The notes beneath the pieces were generated by a model that saw nothing but the letters and a program-made list of their open reading frames with translations, was not told the origin of the DNA and did no database searches. The position numbers and the translations under genes were made by a program. A DNA stretch of 64,000 nt from NCBI RefSeq assembly GCF_002847015.1, contig NZ_CP025085.1:3844001-3908000 (forward strand), given 5' to 3'. Shown piece after piece: positions 27,159-36,783 of this stretch. Position 1 is the stretch's first letter. Each line of letters begins with the position of its first letter. The DNA comes from Prodigiosinella confusarubida (GTDB lineage: Bacteria > Pseudomonadota > Gammaproteobacteria > Enterobacterales > Enterobacteriaceae).

Positions 27159-30100
27159 TGGATAATCGTACCACTCTACGCGACAAGGATATCGCCATCA
27201 TCGGCATGGCAGGCCGTTTTCCTGGTGCCAATGATGTCAATGCCTACTGGCGTAACCTGCTGGATGGTCTGGAAACCATCAGTGCCTTCAGCGAAGAAGA
27301 ACTGCGTACTTCTGGCGTAGACGAGGAACAGATCGCTTCCCCCAACTATATCCGCCGCCGCGGTATTTTGGGTAACGCACAACACTTTGACGCCAATTTT
27401 TTCGACATCACGCCACGCGACGCTGAGATCATGGATCCCCAGCACCGCATCTTTCTGGAGTGCAGCTGGCACGCCTTTGAAGATGCCGGCTACGTGCCGT
27501 CCACCTATCCAGGCAAGGTCGGAGTATTTGGCGGTACCGGCACTGCCTGGCACCTCAACAAAGTAAACACCCACCCAGAGGTACAGAAGTACGCCAGCGG
27601 CGCATCTGTCGTCACCAACAACGACAAGGATTACGTCACCACCCGCGTCTCCTATAAACTAAATCTGAAAGGCCCGAGCGTTAACGTACAGAGCGCCTGC
27701 TCCACCGCGATGGTGGCTGTGGTCATGGGTATCAACAGCCTGCTAAATGGCGAAAGCGATCTGATTGTCGCCGGTGGCGTATCCATCGATACACCGGAAC
27801 GTCGTGGTTATCAGTACATGCAGGGCGGAATGGAATCCGCCGACGGTCGCTGCTATGCCTTCGACGCCCGCGCTAACGGCACCGTATTCAGCCGCGGCGT
27901 CGGCGTGGTGATTCTCAAGCGCCTGAAAGATGCCCAGCGAGACGGCGACCACATCTACGCCGTGCTGAAAGGTGGCGCCATCAACAACGACGGTAGCTTG
28001 AAAGCAGGCTACACCGCACCAGGCATCGCCGGTCAGATCTCTGTCGTCAAAGCAGCGCTGGCCCGCGCCGAAGTAGACCCGGGCACTATCAGTTTTGTGG
28101 AAGCCCACGGCACTGCCACAGCGTTGGGCGATCCTATTGAATTCAGCTCCCTGAGCCAGACCTTTCAGGAATACACTGACAAAACCCAATACTGCCGATT
28201 GGGATCAGTCAAGACCAACATCGGTCACACCGATGCGGCCTCTGGCGCCGCTAGCCTGATCAAAGCCTCGTTGGCGCTGAAAAACGGCGTACTGCCGGCG
28301 TCACTGCACTATCAGTCACCAAACCCTAACATCGACTTTGAAAACAGCCCGTTCATCATGAACACTGAAACACACAGGTTGACGGCTGACGGCTCGCCGC
28401 TCCGGGCGTTAGTCAACTCGTTCGGCGTTGGCGGTACCAACGCCTGTGTTATTTTGGAAACCCCACCGGACGTAGCTATCAGCGATAGCACCGATGGTTA
28501 TCTGGTGTTCCCCTTCTCCGCCAAAACACCCTCCGCGCTGGAAAACATGCGCGAAAATCTGAAGCAGTACCTGCAACAACACGAAGACGCTAACCTGGCA
28601 GATGTGGCCTACACCCTGCAAGTGGGACGCCAACACCTGACACATAGCTGCTGCACAGTGGCGCGCGATCGCGACACGCTGCTCAGTCGACTGTCGCAAT
28701 CTGCCAGTGTCATCCCGCAGTTCAGCAAGAACAATAAGTCGGTGGTGTTCATGTTCCCTGGACAGGGCAACCAATACATCAACATGGCGCGCGAGCTATA
28801 CGACACCTATTCGACGTTTCGCGACGCACTGGATCGCTGCTGTGCTTACCTACAGGACATCCTTGGCTGCAACTTGCTTGACATCATTTTCCAGAGCGAC
28901 GACAGCACGGAAAAAGCGCGCATCAATGAAACCCAATACACCCAACCAGCGCTATTCGTGGTGGAATACAGTCTGGCTCAGCTATGGCTGTCATGGGATG
29001 TGAAGCCGGACATGATGATCGGCCACAGTGTCGGCGAATATGTGGCAGCCTGTATCGCTGGCGTATTCTCGCTAGAAGATGCGCTCACCGCAGTGGCGCT
29101 GCGCGGCAAATTGGTACAGCAACTGCCAGCTGGCGCCATGCTGGCAGTACTGATGGAAGAAGAAGCACTACATGAGCGCCTGCAAGGTACCAAGTTGGAG
29201 CTCGCCGCCGCCAACTATCCGGGCCTGTGCGTTATCGCTGGCGAGCTGGATGAGATCGAAATATTCCAGAATGCACTGGAAGACGACGACATTTTCTGCA
29301 AACACCTGGATACCTCTCACGCGTTCCACTCCTACATGATGGAGCCGATATTGGACGACTTCCGTAAAGTGATCGAAAAAATCACCTTCCACGCGCCCAC
29401 CATTCCGTTCGTCTCTACCCTGACTGGAGACTGGATCACTGACAGCCAGGCCCAGGATCGCGACTACTGGGTCAAACACGTGCGACAGCCGGTACTGTTT
29501 ACCCATGCCTTCAAAACGCTGATTGCCGAAGAGCATCACGATTTCGTCTTCCTGGAAGTCGGCCCCGGCCGCTCACTGGAATCCGCCGCCAAACAGCACA
29601 TCAAAGCGGTTGAGAATCCATCCATCTTCGCTTCGCTGCCTACCGCCAGGGATGTGGCTCTCAGCGGCGAACAGTTGCTGACCACACTCGGCAACCTGTG
29701 GTGCAGCGGTGTCTCCATCGACTGGTCCCGCTACTACGCCGGCCAGCGTCGCCTGCGACTATCACTGCCGGGCTATCCGTTCGAACGCAAAGAATTCAAA
29801 CTACCGGCAATACGGCAGGACGCCCAGGGCGGGCTGAACAACCGCTTGCTCAATACCCGTAAGCGCAAACAGGCGGACGTCGGCAACTGGTTCTACATGC
29901 CCACTTGGCGACGCACCATACCGGCGAAATACATGGCCGGCAAGCGCCCCGACCGCGACAATGACTGCTGGCTGATTTTTGCCGATGACCACGGCATCGC
30001 CGATGAAATGCGCGCGCAACTGACCAATGACGGCTATCAGGTGATGACGGTTACCGCTGGCGGTCGCTATCAGGAACGGGACAACGCGTTCGTCATCAAT

Positions 30101-32638
30101 CCCGACGACAGCGCCGATTACATCGTACTGCTCAGAAGTGTCAAAAAGAGCGGTCGCCGCCCGAATCGCATCCTGCATCTGTGGAATCTGTCGGATAGTA
30201 CCGCCGCCCCCCGCTTCGTTGATCGTTACCATGATTTCCAGGTCAATGCGTTTTACAGCCCACTGTACCTGCAACAAGCACTGGTTGGTGAAAATCTGCT
30301 GGAAGGCCTGCACCTGCTGTTCGCCGCCAACAACATCTTCAGCGTGGCGGATGAAACCATCCGTGCGCCAGAGAAAGCACTGCTTACTGGCCCGGCACGG
30401 GTGTTCTACCACGAATACCCGGAAGTGCACTGCCATCTGGTGGATGTCGATCTCGACGCGCCACGCACTGAAGTGGCCCGCCGGCTGATCGACGAAAGCC
30501 ACATCGCCACCGACGGCAATCTGATCGCCATCCGTCGCCACAACCGCTGGGAAGAGGATTACCAGCAAGTTCCGCTGGCTCATGACGACAGCGGTAAACC
30601 GATCGCTATCCGCGACGACGGTGTCTATCTGATTACCGGCGGACTGGGTGGGCTGGGTATGCTGCTAGCCAGCTATCTGTCCGATATCAGCAACGCCTCA
30701 CTAATTCTGACTTACCGCACAGCGCTGCCACCGCGCGAAGCGTGGCAGCAGTGGCTACAACAACACCCGGTAGATGATTACACCAGCGAGAAAATCGCCG
30801 GGATTCTGAGGCTGGAACAGCACGGCAATCAGGTCCACCTACTGAATGTAGACGTGTGCGACTACGAGGGTATGAAGGCCGGACTGTCTGCTTTCCCACA
30901 TATTAACGGCGTGTTCCACACCGCCGGTATCGCCGGTGGCGGTATCATCCCACTGAAGAATGCCGCCGACTGCGCTGGCGTGCTGGATCCGAAGGTCATC
31001 GGTTCACTGATTCTGGACGACTTGCTGTCCGACCAGGCGCCGGAATTTTTCATTCTGTTCTCGTCGATCACCTCCATCGTCGGCGATATCGCACGTATCG
31101 ACTACTGCTCCGGCAATGCTTTCATGGACGTGTTCTCCCACTACCGCAACCAGCTCCGCCCAGGCCACACCGTCTCTATCAACTGGGGCAAATGGGGTGA
31201 CATCGGCATGGCGGTGCGTTGGACCAAACAGCTCATCGAAAAGAAGAAAAACAGCAAGACCACTACATTCGAAGAACGTACCGGTGATTTGCTGACGCTG
31301 ATTGAAAGCGCAGGCGCGCAGGAGACGTTCCGCATCAATTTGTCAGTCAATCAGGACTGGGTGATCGACGAACACCAACTGTCGCACACCCCAGCGCTGG
31401 TCGGGACCACTATCCTTTCAATGCTGTACGAATACCTGACCGTGTTCAAACCACATGAGGATCTACAGGTCAAGAGCCTGATGCTGACCACACCGGTAAT
31501 CTACCATCACGCCTGGCCACGGGAGATGCGGCTGTTCGTCACTGATGAGGGCAACGGTTACAAATTTAGTCTAAAGAGTCGCGGCCTGCTGGAACTGGAT
31601 TGGCAGGAGCACGCGCTGGGCAACATCCGCCACAGTGATGAAGTAGAGACACATTACGCCACTGCGGAAACACTGCGCCAGCGTTGTAGTACCCTCTACC
31701 CGCACCAGCCGATGGCACTCCACATCGGCAGCGCTACCACCGGCGAGGAGTTCCTTACCTTTGGCAAACGCTGGGACAACCACTGCGAACTACGACAGAA
31801 TGGCACCGAATGGCTGATCCACAAGGTATTGCCGGAAACGTTCAGTGCCGACCTACAACGCTATGCGTTCCACCCAGCGATGATCGACTCGGCGGCCATT
31901 ACCTGTCTGATACACTTCACGCAAGACAACTTTCTGCCCATCAGCTATGGCCGGATTACCTTCCACGCACCGCTGGGACAGACATGTTACGTGCATCTTC
32001 AGTTACATCAACCTTATCAGTTGCAGGATAGCTCCATCGTTATGGACATCGTGTTCTTCAGCGAGCAGGGCGAACGCCTGCTGACGCTGGAAAACTACAC
32101 CTTGATCAAAATGACGCAGGGCAACCAGGTGGTCGACTCTCAGACCAAACAGGCCGACGCAGTCAAAGTAAATCTACGCGATAAAGATATCCTGTTTTCT
32201 GAAGGCCTCGACGCCATCAAACGCCAACTGGCGCATCTGGAATTCCCTCAGTTGGTGGTGGTGACCAGCGATCTACATCAGTTGATCTACGAAGCCATCC
32301 CCGAACAAGAAGAGGAGAACACGGAAGAGGATACCGCTGACGTCACCGACGCTCACTCTCGTCCAGTGCTATCAGTGGAATATGTCGCGCCGGAAAACGA
32401 TATCGAGAAGGAAATCGCCAGGGTGTGGCAGTCCACCCTGGGCATCTCCGGCATCGGCGTGATCGACAGCTTCACCGAGCTGGGCGGTAACTCCCTGCTG
32501 GCGGTGCAGGTAGTGTCAATCGTGTCCGGCATTTTCGAGATCGATATCCGCGTTGACCTGTTCTATCAGGATCAGACCATCAAAGGCATGGCCAATCTGA
32601 TCGTCAAAGAACTGGAAGGCGTGCTGGAAGGCGAGTAA
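27158..32638 (+). CDS. Type I polyketide synthase, KS-AT-KR-DH-ACP
   Basis: 1826 residues. KS: SACSTAMVAV near 181, EAHGTATALGDP and KTNIGHTDAASG, triad complete. AT: GHSVGEYVAA near 622 and HAFHS, the malonyl-specific form. KR: ITGGLGGLGM near 1158, with Ser in FSSITSIVG and DYCSGNAF near 1313. A dehydratase-like fold follows (about 1390-1690) with DEHQLSH near 1403 for the catalytic His and HPAMIDS near 1571 for the Asp; the usual G and P of HxxxGxxxxP are changed. ACP Ser: ELGGNSLLAV near 1774. It extends the chain by one malonate and reduces it to an alcohol or alkene. DH after KR is unusual. Confidence 0.93.
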   Translation: MDNRTTLRDKDIAIIGMAGRFPGANDVNAYWRNLLDGLETISAFSEEELRTSGVDEEQIASPNYIRRRGILGNAQHFDANFFDITPRDAEIMDPQHRIFLECSWHAFEDAGYVPSTYPGKVGVFGGTGTAWHLNKVNTHPEVQKYASGASVVTNNDKDYVTTRVSYKLNLKGPSVNVQSACSTAMVAVVMGINSLLNGESDLIVAGGVSIDTPERRGYQYMQGGMESADGRCYAFDARANGTVFSRGVGVVILKRLKDAQRDGDHIYAVLKGGAINNDGSLKAGYTAPGIAGQISVVKAALARAEVDPGTISFVEAHGTATALGDPIEFSSLSQTFQEYTDKTQYCRLGSVKTNIGHTDAASGAASLIKASLALKNGVLPASLHYQSPNPNIDFENSPFIMNTETHRLTADGSPLRALVNSFGVGGTNACVILETPPDVAISDSTDGYLVFPFSAKTPSALENMRENLKQYLQQHEDANLADVAYTLQVGRQHLTHSCCTVARDRDTLLSRLSQSASVIPQFSKNNKSVVFMFPGQGNQYINMARELYDTYSTFRDALDRCCAYLQDILGCNLLDIIFQSDDSTEKARINETQYTQPALFVVEYSLAQLWLSWDVKPDMMIGHSVGEYVAACIAGVFSLEDALTAVALRGKLVQQLPAGAMLAVLMEEEALHERLQGTKLELAAANYPGLCVIAGELDEIEIFQNALEDDDIFCKHLDTSHAFHSYMMEPILDDFRKVIEKITFHAPTIPFVSTLTGDWITDSQAQDRDYWVKHVRQPVLFTHAFKTLIAEEHHDFVFLEVGPGRSLESAAKQHIKAVENPSIFASLPTARDVALSGEQLLTTLGNLWCSGVSIDWSRYYAGQRRLRLSLPGYPFERKEFKLPAIRQDAQGGLNNRLLNTRKRKQADVGNWFYMPTWRRTIPAKYMAGKRPDRDNDCWLIFADDHGIADEMRAQLTNDGYQVMTVTAGGRYQERDNAFVINPDDSADYIVLLRSVKKSGRRPNRILHLWNLSDSTAAPRFVDRYHDFQVNAFYSPLYLQQALVGENLLEGLHLLFAANNIFSVADETIRAPEKALLTGPARVFYHEYPEVHCHLVDVDLDAPRTEVARRLIDESHIATDGNLIAIRRHNRWEEDYQQVPLAHDDSGKPIAIRDDGVYLITGGLGGLGMLLASYLSDISNASLILTYRTALPPREAWQQWLQQHPVDDYTSEKIAGILRLEQHGNQVHLLNVDVCDYEGMKAGLSAFPHINGVFHTAGIAGGGIIPLKNAADCAGVLDPKVIGSLILDDLLSDQAPEFFILFSSITSIVGDIARIDYCSGNAFMDVFSHYRNQLRPGHTVSINWGKWGDIGMAVRWTKQLIEKKKNSKTTTFEERTGDLLTLIESAGAQETFRINLSVNQDWVIDEHQLSHTPALVGTTILSMLYEYLTVFKPHEDLQVKSLMLTTPVIYHHAWPREMRLFVTDEGNGYKFSLKSRGLLELDWQEHALGNIRHSDEVETHYATAETLRQRCSTLYPHQPMALHIGSATTGEEFLTFGKRWDNHCELRQNGTEWLIHKVLPETFSADLQRYAFHPAMIDSAAITCLIHFTQDNFLPISYGRITFHAPLGQTCYVHLQLHQPYQLQDSSIVMDIVFFSEQGERLLTLENYTLIKMTQGNQVVDSQTKQADAVKVNLRDKDILFSEGLDAIKRQLAHLEFPQLVVVTSDLHQLIYEAIPEQEEENTEEDTADVTDAHSRPVLSVEYVAPENDIEKEIARVWQSTLGISGIGVIDSFTELGGNSLLAVQVVSIVSGIFEIDIRVDLFYQDQTIKGMANLIVKELEGVLEGE

Positions 32639-32643
32639 GTCAG

Positions 32644-32689
32644 CACCGCGCCATGGCTCCAGTATGGAGCCATGGCCGTACCCGCGGTG
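32644..32689. other. Intercistronic long hairpin inside the NRPS/PKS operon
   Basis: GCCATGGCTCC-AGTAT-GGAGCCATGGC (32650-32676) is a perfect 11-bp stem. Outer arms CACCGCG (32644-32650) and CGCGGTG (32683-32689) can extend it. There is no T run. It fits an mRNA processing or stability element or an attenuator between the PKS and final NRPS genes. Confidence 0.7.
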
Positions 32690-32712
32690 TCACCGAAATA
32701 AAGGGATAGTAT

Positions 32713-35700
32713 ATGACCAATAAAAGCGCGGCCATCCTCTCGTTGAGTCTGGATGAACTGAAAAAACTGGCTCAGAAGAAAAAATCACGGCCTGCCAGTC
32801 AGGGCGGAGACGGTATTCAGCGCTGTACGGACCCCACCCGTAGGCAGTTTCCGCTGACCAGTGCCCAAAAAAGTTTCTGGATGCTCGATCAGTACCTCGA
32901 AGATAAACGGGCCTACAATAACCCCTACGCCGTTATCTGCCGCGTCGACCACGAATTCAATCCAGATCGGGCGCGTCAGGCGCTAACGTTTCTGACCCGA
33001 AAGCACAGTATCTTGCGTACCACCTTTCAGGTGGTGAACGGCGAAATCATGCAGTGCGTATCGGACAATATCCATTTCGATTTCGTTTATGAGAATATCG
33101 TCGCCATGCCGCAGGACGAAAAGCAGCAGCGTATCAAACAGCAGGCGCGTGACGAAGGCTGCCGGGATTTCGATCTGGCCCGCGGACCACTCTCTCACTG
33201 GCGCATCGTCAAAACCAGCCATAACGAATACGTGCTGATGCTAACCTTCCACCACATCATCTCCGATGGCTGGACCGTGAACCTGTTTTTCAAGGAGTTC
33301 ATGGAAATATACTTTCAGTTGGAAAACAACATGACGCCGGCGGTGGACAATTTTCTGCAGTTTACCGACTACGCGCTGGCGGAAAGTCAGTGGCAGACCA
33401 ACGGCCACTATGACCAAGGACTGGCGTACTGGAAAAACAGGCTGGACGGTGTTCAGGGCATTCTGGATATCGTCACCGACGCGCCGCGGCCACCCAAAAT
33501 GAGCTCGGCTGGCAGTCTCGTTAGCCAACGGCTGGATCCCGCCACCCGGGAAACGCTCAATACGTTATGCAGTCACCATAACGTCACGCTATTTCACGCT
33601 CTGCTGACGGCCTGGCAGGCCCTGCTGTACCTCTACAGCGGCCAGCAGGAGATCATCATCGGTATTCCTTTCGCCAATCGTAACCACCCGACGACCCGGG
33701 AACTAATGGGGCTGTTTATGAACACCCTGCCGCTGTGTGCCAACATCCGGCCAGAGTCCCGACTAGTAGACATGCTGTCTCAAGCGAAGGGGGAGAGCGA
33801 ACAGGCGATGCGCCATCAAGACGTGCCATTCAACATGATCATCGAACACATCAGTTTCGGCCGTTCGCCACAGGTCAATCCGCTGTTTCAGGCCATGCTG
33901 ACCTATCAGGTATTCCCGCATTTCCACAACAACACACTGTTCACTATCGAACCCCTGAAAGTGGACTACGGCGTTTCGAAAACCGATCTCAATCTGTGGG
34001 TAGAAGAAGACAACGGCATGCTGCTGCTAACGCTCTACTACAACCCGGTAATCTTCCGCCAAAACACTGCCGAACAGATGTTAGAACATTTCCAGCGCAT
34101 CCTGCGGCAGTTCATTGCCAACCCAGAGATCACTGTCGCGCAGATCTCGCTGCTGAGCGAACAAGAGCGGCACCAACGCCAGGCCGAGTGTCAACCACAG
34201 CCCCCGTGCGCCGTCGAACCGGTACACCGGCAGTTTGCCCATATCGCCAGCGATTACCCGCAGCAGCCGGCAGTACGCTGCGACAATCGGGAAATGAGCT
34301 ACCAAGCCACGGCGCAACTGGCGGAGCAACTGGCGCAGCGGCTGCTGGCTGCTGGTCTAGAGCCGGGAGAAGCGGTCGGTCTTTACATGAAGAAAGGCGT
34401 CGACTACGTCGTTGCGATAATGGCGATCCTGAGCGCTGGCGGCTGCTATCTACCGCTGGATATTACTCTGACGTGGGAGCGGGTGGATTATATCATCGCC
34501 GACGCCGCTGTACGGATGGTGCTGACGGATGCCGACGATATCGCCATCGACGGCGTCGCCTGCCTGAACATGCGCACAGCGGGCGTTGACACCGCTACCC
34601 GGCGGCCATTACCCGAGCCAACGCCGGACTCCCCTGCCTACATCATCTATACCTCTGGCAGCACCGGCGTTCCCAAAGGAGTACGGGTCAACCACGCCCA
34701 GCTCGCCTGCTACTGCAATAGTGCCCGTCAGGTACTACAACAGCCGATGGGCGCCCGCTACGGTATGTTTTCCTCCTTCACCACCGATCTGGCGCACACC
34801 ATGCTGTTCCCCGCGCTAACCAGCGGCGGCTGTCTGGAGATCATCAGCGACCAGCAGTTACAGGATCCGGCCCGCTTGATGGCAGCGCTGACGCAGCATC
34901 CGCTCAACTGTATGAAGATCACCCCCTCCCACCTCGGCGCGCTGCTGGCGTCAGATCTGGCCGGCGTCCTGCTGCCGACCTCACTGCTAGTGCTGGGCGG
35001 CGAGCGAGCGCCTTGGTCGCTGATCGAACGGCTAAGGCAGCTCAACGCCCGCTGCCGCATCCTGAACCACTATGGCCCGACCGAGTGCACTGTCGGCGTC
35101 GCCACCTGGGAAGTGATGCCAGATACGCAATTGCCGGAAGGCAACTACCTGCCGATCGGTAAACCGTTCCCCGGCGTACACCTGTTAATTCTGGACAGCC
35201 AGCACCAGCTGGTGCCGGACGGTCTGCCTGGCGAAATACACATCGGCGGCGCTCACCTCTCCGCCGGCTACATTGGTAGTCAGGCAGGGAAAAACGCCAC
35301 GGCGTTCATTCCACATCCGCTGTGCGCCGGTGAACGACTCTATCGCACTGGCGATAAAGGACGACGTCTGCCGGATGGTAACGTGGAATTCCTCGGACGC
35401 ATCGACCGTCAGGTGAAAATTCGCGGTTTTCGGGTGGAACTGACGGAAATCGAACAAATTCTGCATCAGTGCCCCGGCGTGACGCTGGCAGCGGCCGCCC
35501 TACAGCCGATCAGTGCTAACGAACACCGACTGCTGGTCTTTCTGGTCGGCATCGCCCCGGCGCAGCGCGATGCAGTCAAAGACACCGCCCGCGCCCGACT
35601 GCCCCACTATATGCATCCAGATCGTTGGGTATGGCTCGACAGTATGCCATTGACTGCCAGCGGTAAGATCAACTACACCGCACTCACCACCATGACACTG

Positions 35701-36783
35701 CCGATCGGCAGTAGCGAACGACGACCACGCAGTGAAACCGAACACCAGTTGCATCACCTCTATGCCAGCGTGTTGGATCTGAACGAGGTCGATATCGACG
35801 ACAGTTTCTTCCAACTGGGCGGCAACTCCATCAACGCACTAAAACTGGTGATGCAGGTCAACCAGCAGTTCGGCATATCCTTATCTCTGGGGCAGTTACT
35901 GGAACACAGCAGCATCCACCAGTTGGCGCAATTACTGGAACAGCTCGGCCCGCAGCAGGCACTCACCTCACTAGTGGAGCTCAACCGAGGCCATGATGAC
36001 CAGCCAACGTTCCTGATGGTGCACCCGGCGGGCGGCAACGTACTCTGCTACTATCCGATGGTGCAGGCGTTAGGTTCCCGCTATCCGGTGTATGGCGTTC
36101 AGGTGGCAGATTTCAGCCAGGCGCACGACTACGACCGTGATATCACGTCACTAGCAGCGTTCTATCTACAACACGTCGGCCACATCGCTCGCCGGCCAAA
36201 ACTCATCATCGGTGGCTGGTCGCTGGGTGCTACCATCGCGTTGGAGATGGGCCAGCAGATCGCCAGAAGTACCGGTCAAGCACCGACGCTGCTGGTATTT
36301 GATCAGCCGGCGCCGCAAGTGCGGGTCGACTACGCCGACGCCATGAGCGACAGCGACCGTCTGGCCTACTTTGCCAGCAAGGTCGCGCTGTTCACCGGCA
36401 CCCGTTTTGATATTTCCGGCGAGAAGCTATCCGCCATGAGCGAGGATGATCGGACACGGCTGTTCCTGACGGAGTTTCGTCGGGCGCGACTGGTACCCTC
36501 CACGCTCAGCTTCGAGAACTTCCGGCACTTTCTGGTAATCCTATGGGCACACATCAACGCCAGCGACAGCTACCCAGGCGTATCCTACGCTGGGCCGATC
36601 CTGGTAGCGGAAGCTCAAGAGATCCTGACAGGGCGGATACGCCTGCCAGAACCAGGACTGGGCTGGCAGCGGCTGACAGATCGACCGCTGACCGTAGTGC
36701 CGGCGCAAGGAAATCACATCACCATGATGAACGAACCACATATCGTTGAACTGATTCAACGGATCAAACAGGTGCTGGCATGA
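32713..36783 (+). CDS. NRPS, C-A-T-TE (termination module)
   Basis: 1356 residues. Condensation domain about 45-470 with HHIISDGW near 180. A domain about 490-980: A3 IYTSGSTGVPKG near 645, A5 NHYGPTECT, A7 YRTGDKG. Carrier Ser in QLGGNSINAL near 1036. Type I thioesterase about 1090-1350: HPAGGNVLCYYP, GWSLGATIAL with Ser near 1168, QGNHITM with His near 1334. The A4 region reads SSFTTDLAHTMLF, so position 235 is Thr; the code reads approximately TDHKVGHVGK. A substrate without a normal alpha-amino group, such as a beta- or other amino acid, is plausible. The TE releases or cyclises the product. Confidence 0.93.
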   Translation: MTNKSAAILSLSLDELKKLAQKKKSRPASQGGDGIQRCTDPTRRQFPLTSAQKSFWMLDQYLEDKRAYNNPYAVICRVDHEFNPDRARQALTFLTRKHSILRTTFQVVNGEIMQCVSDNIHFDFVYENIVAMPQDEKQQRIKQQARDEGCRDFDLARGPLSHWRIVKTSHNEYVLMLTFHHIISDGWTVNLFFKEFMEIYFQLENNMTPAVDNFLQFTDYALAESQWQTNGHYDQGLAYWKNRLDGVQGILDIVTDAPRPPKMSSAGSLVSQRLDPATRETLNTLCSHHNVTLFHALLTAWQALLYLYSGQQEIIIGIPFANRNHPTTRELMGLFMNTLPLCANIRPESRLVDMLSQAKGESEQAMRHQDVPFNMIIEHISFGRSPQVNPLFQAMLTYQVFPHFHNNTLFTIEPLKVDYGVSKTDLNLWVEEDNGMLLLTLYYNPVIFRQNTAEQMLEHFQRILRQFIANPEITVAQISLLSEQERHQRQAECQPQPPCAVEPVHRQFAHIASDYPQQPAVRCDNREMSYQATAQLAEQLAQRLLAAGLEPGEAVGLYMKKGVDYVVAIMAILSAGGCYLPLDITLTWERVDYIIADAAVRMVLTDADDIAIDGVACLNMRTAGVDTATRRPLPEPTPDSPAYIIYTSGSTGVPKGVRVNHAQLACYCNSARQVLQQPMGARYGMFSSFTTDLAHTMLFPALTSGGCLEIISDQQLQDPARLMAALTQHPLNCMKITPSHLGALLASDLAGVLLPTSLLVLGGERAPWSLIERLRQLNARCRILNHYGPTECTVGVATWEVMPDTQLPEGNYLPIGKPFPGVHLLILDSQHQLVPDGLPGEIHIGGAHLSAGYIGSQAGKNATAFIPHPLCAGERLYRTGDKGRRLPDGNVEFLGRIDRQVKIRGFRVELTEIEQILHQCPGVTLAAAALQPISANEHRLLVFLVGIAPAQRDAVKDTARARLPHYMHPDRWVWLDSMPLTASGKINYTALTTMTLPIGSSERRPRSETEHQLHHLYASVLDLNEVDIDDSFFQLGGNSINALKLVMQVNQQFGISLSLGQLLEHSSIHQLAQLLEQLGPQQALTSLVELNRGHDDQPTFLMVHPAGGNVLCYYPMVQALGSRYPVYGVQVADFSQAHDYDRDITSLAAFYLQHVGHIARRPKLIIGGWSLGATIALEMGQQIARSTGQAPTLLVFDQPAPQVRVDYADAMSDSDRLAYFASKVALFTGTRFDISGEKLSAMSEDDRTRLFLTEFRRARLVPSTLSFENFRHFLVILWAHINASDSYPGVSYAGPILVAEAQEILTGRIRLPEPGLGWQRLTDRPLTVVPAQGNHITMMNEPHIVELIQRIKQVLA

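Noticed and set aside
29801-30583. 260-codon minus-strand frame opposite the PKS
   Set aside because: It is antisense to the AT-KR linker of the PKS and has no recognisable family.
33735-34589. 284-codon open frame in +3 relative to the terminal NRPS gene
   Set aside because: It lies fully inside the C-A part of a well-supported NRPS frame, is extremely Arg-, Ala- and Gly-rich and has no domain. It is a shadow of GC-rich coding sequence.
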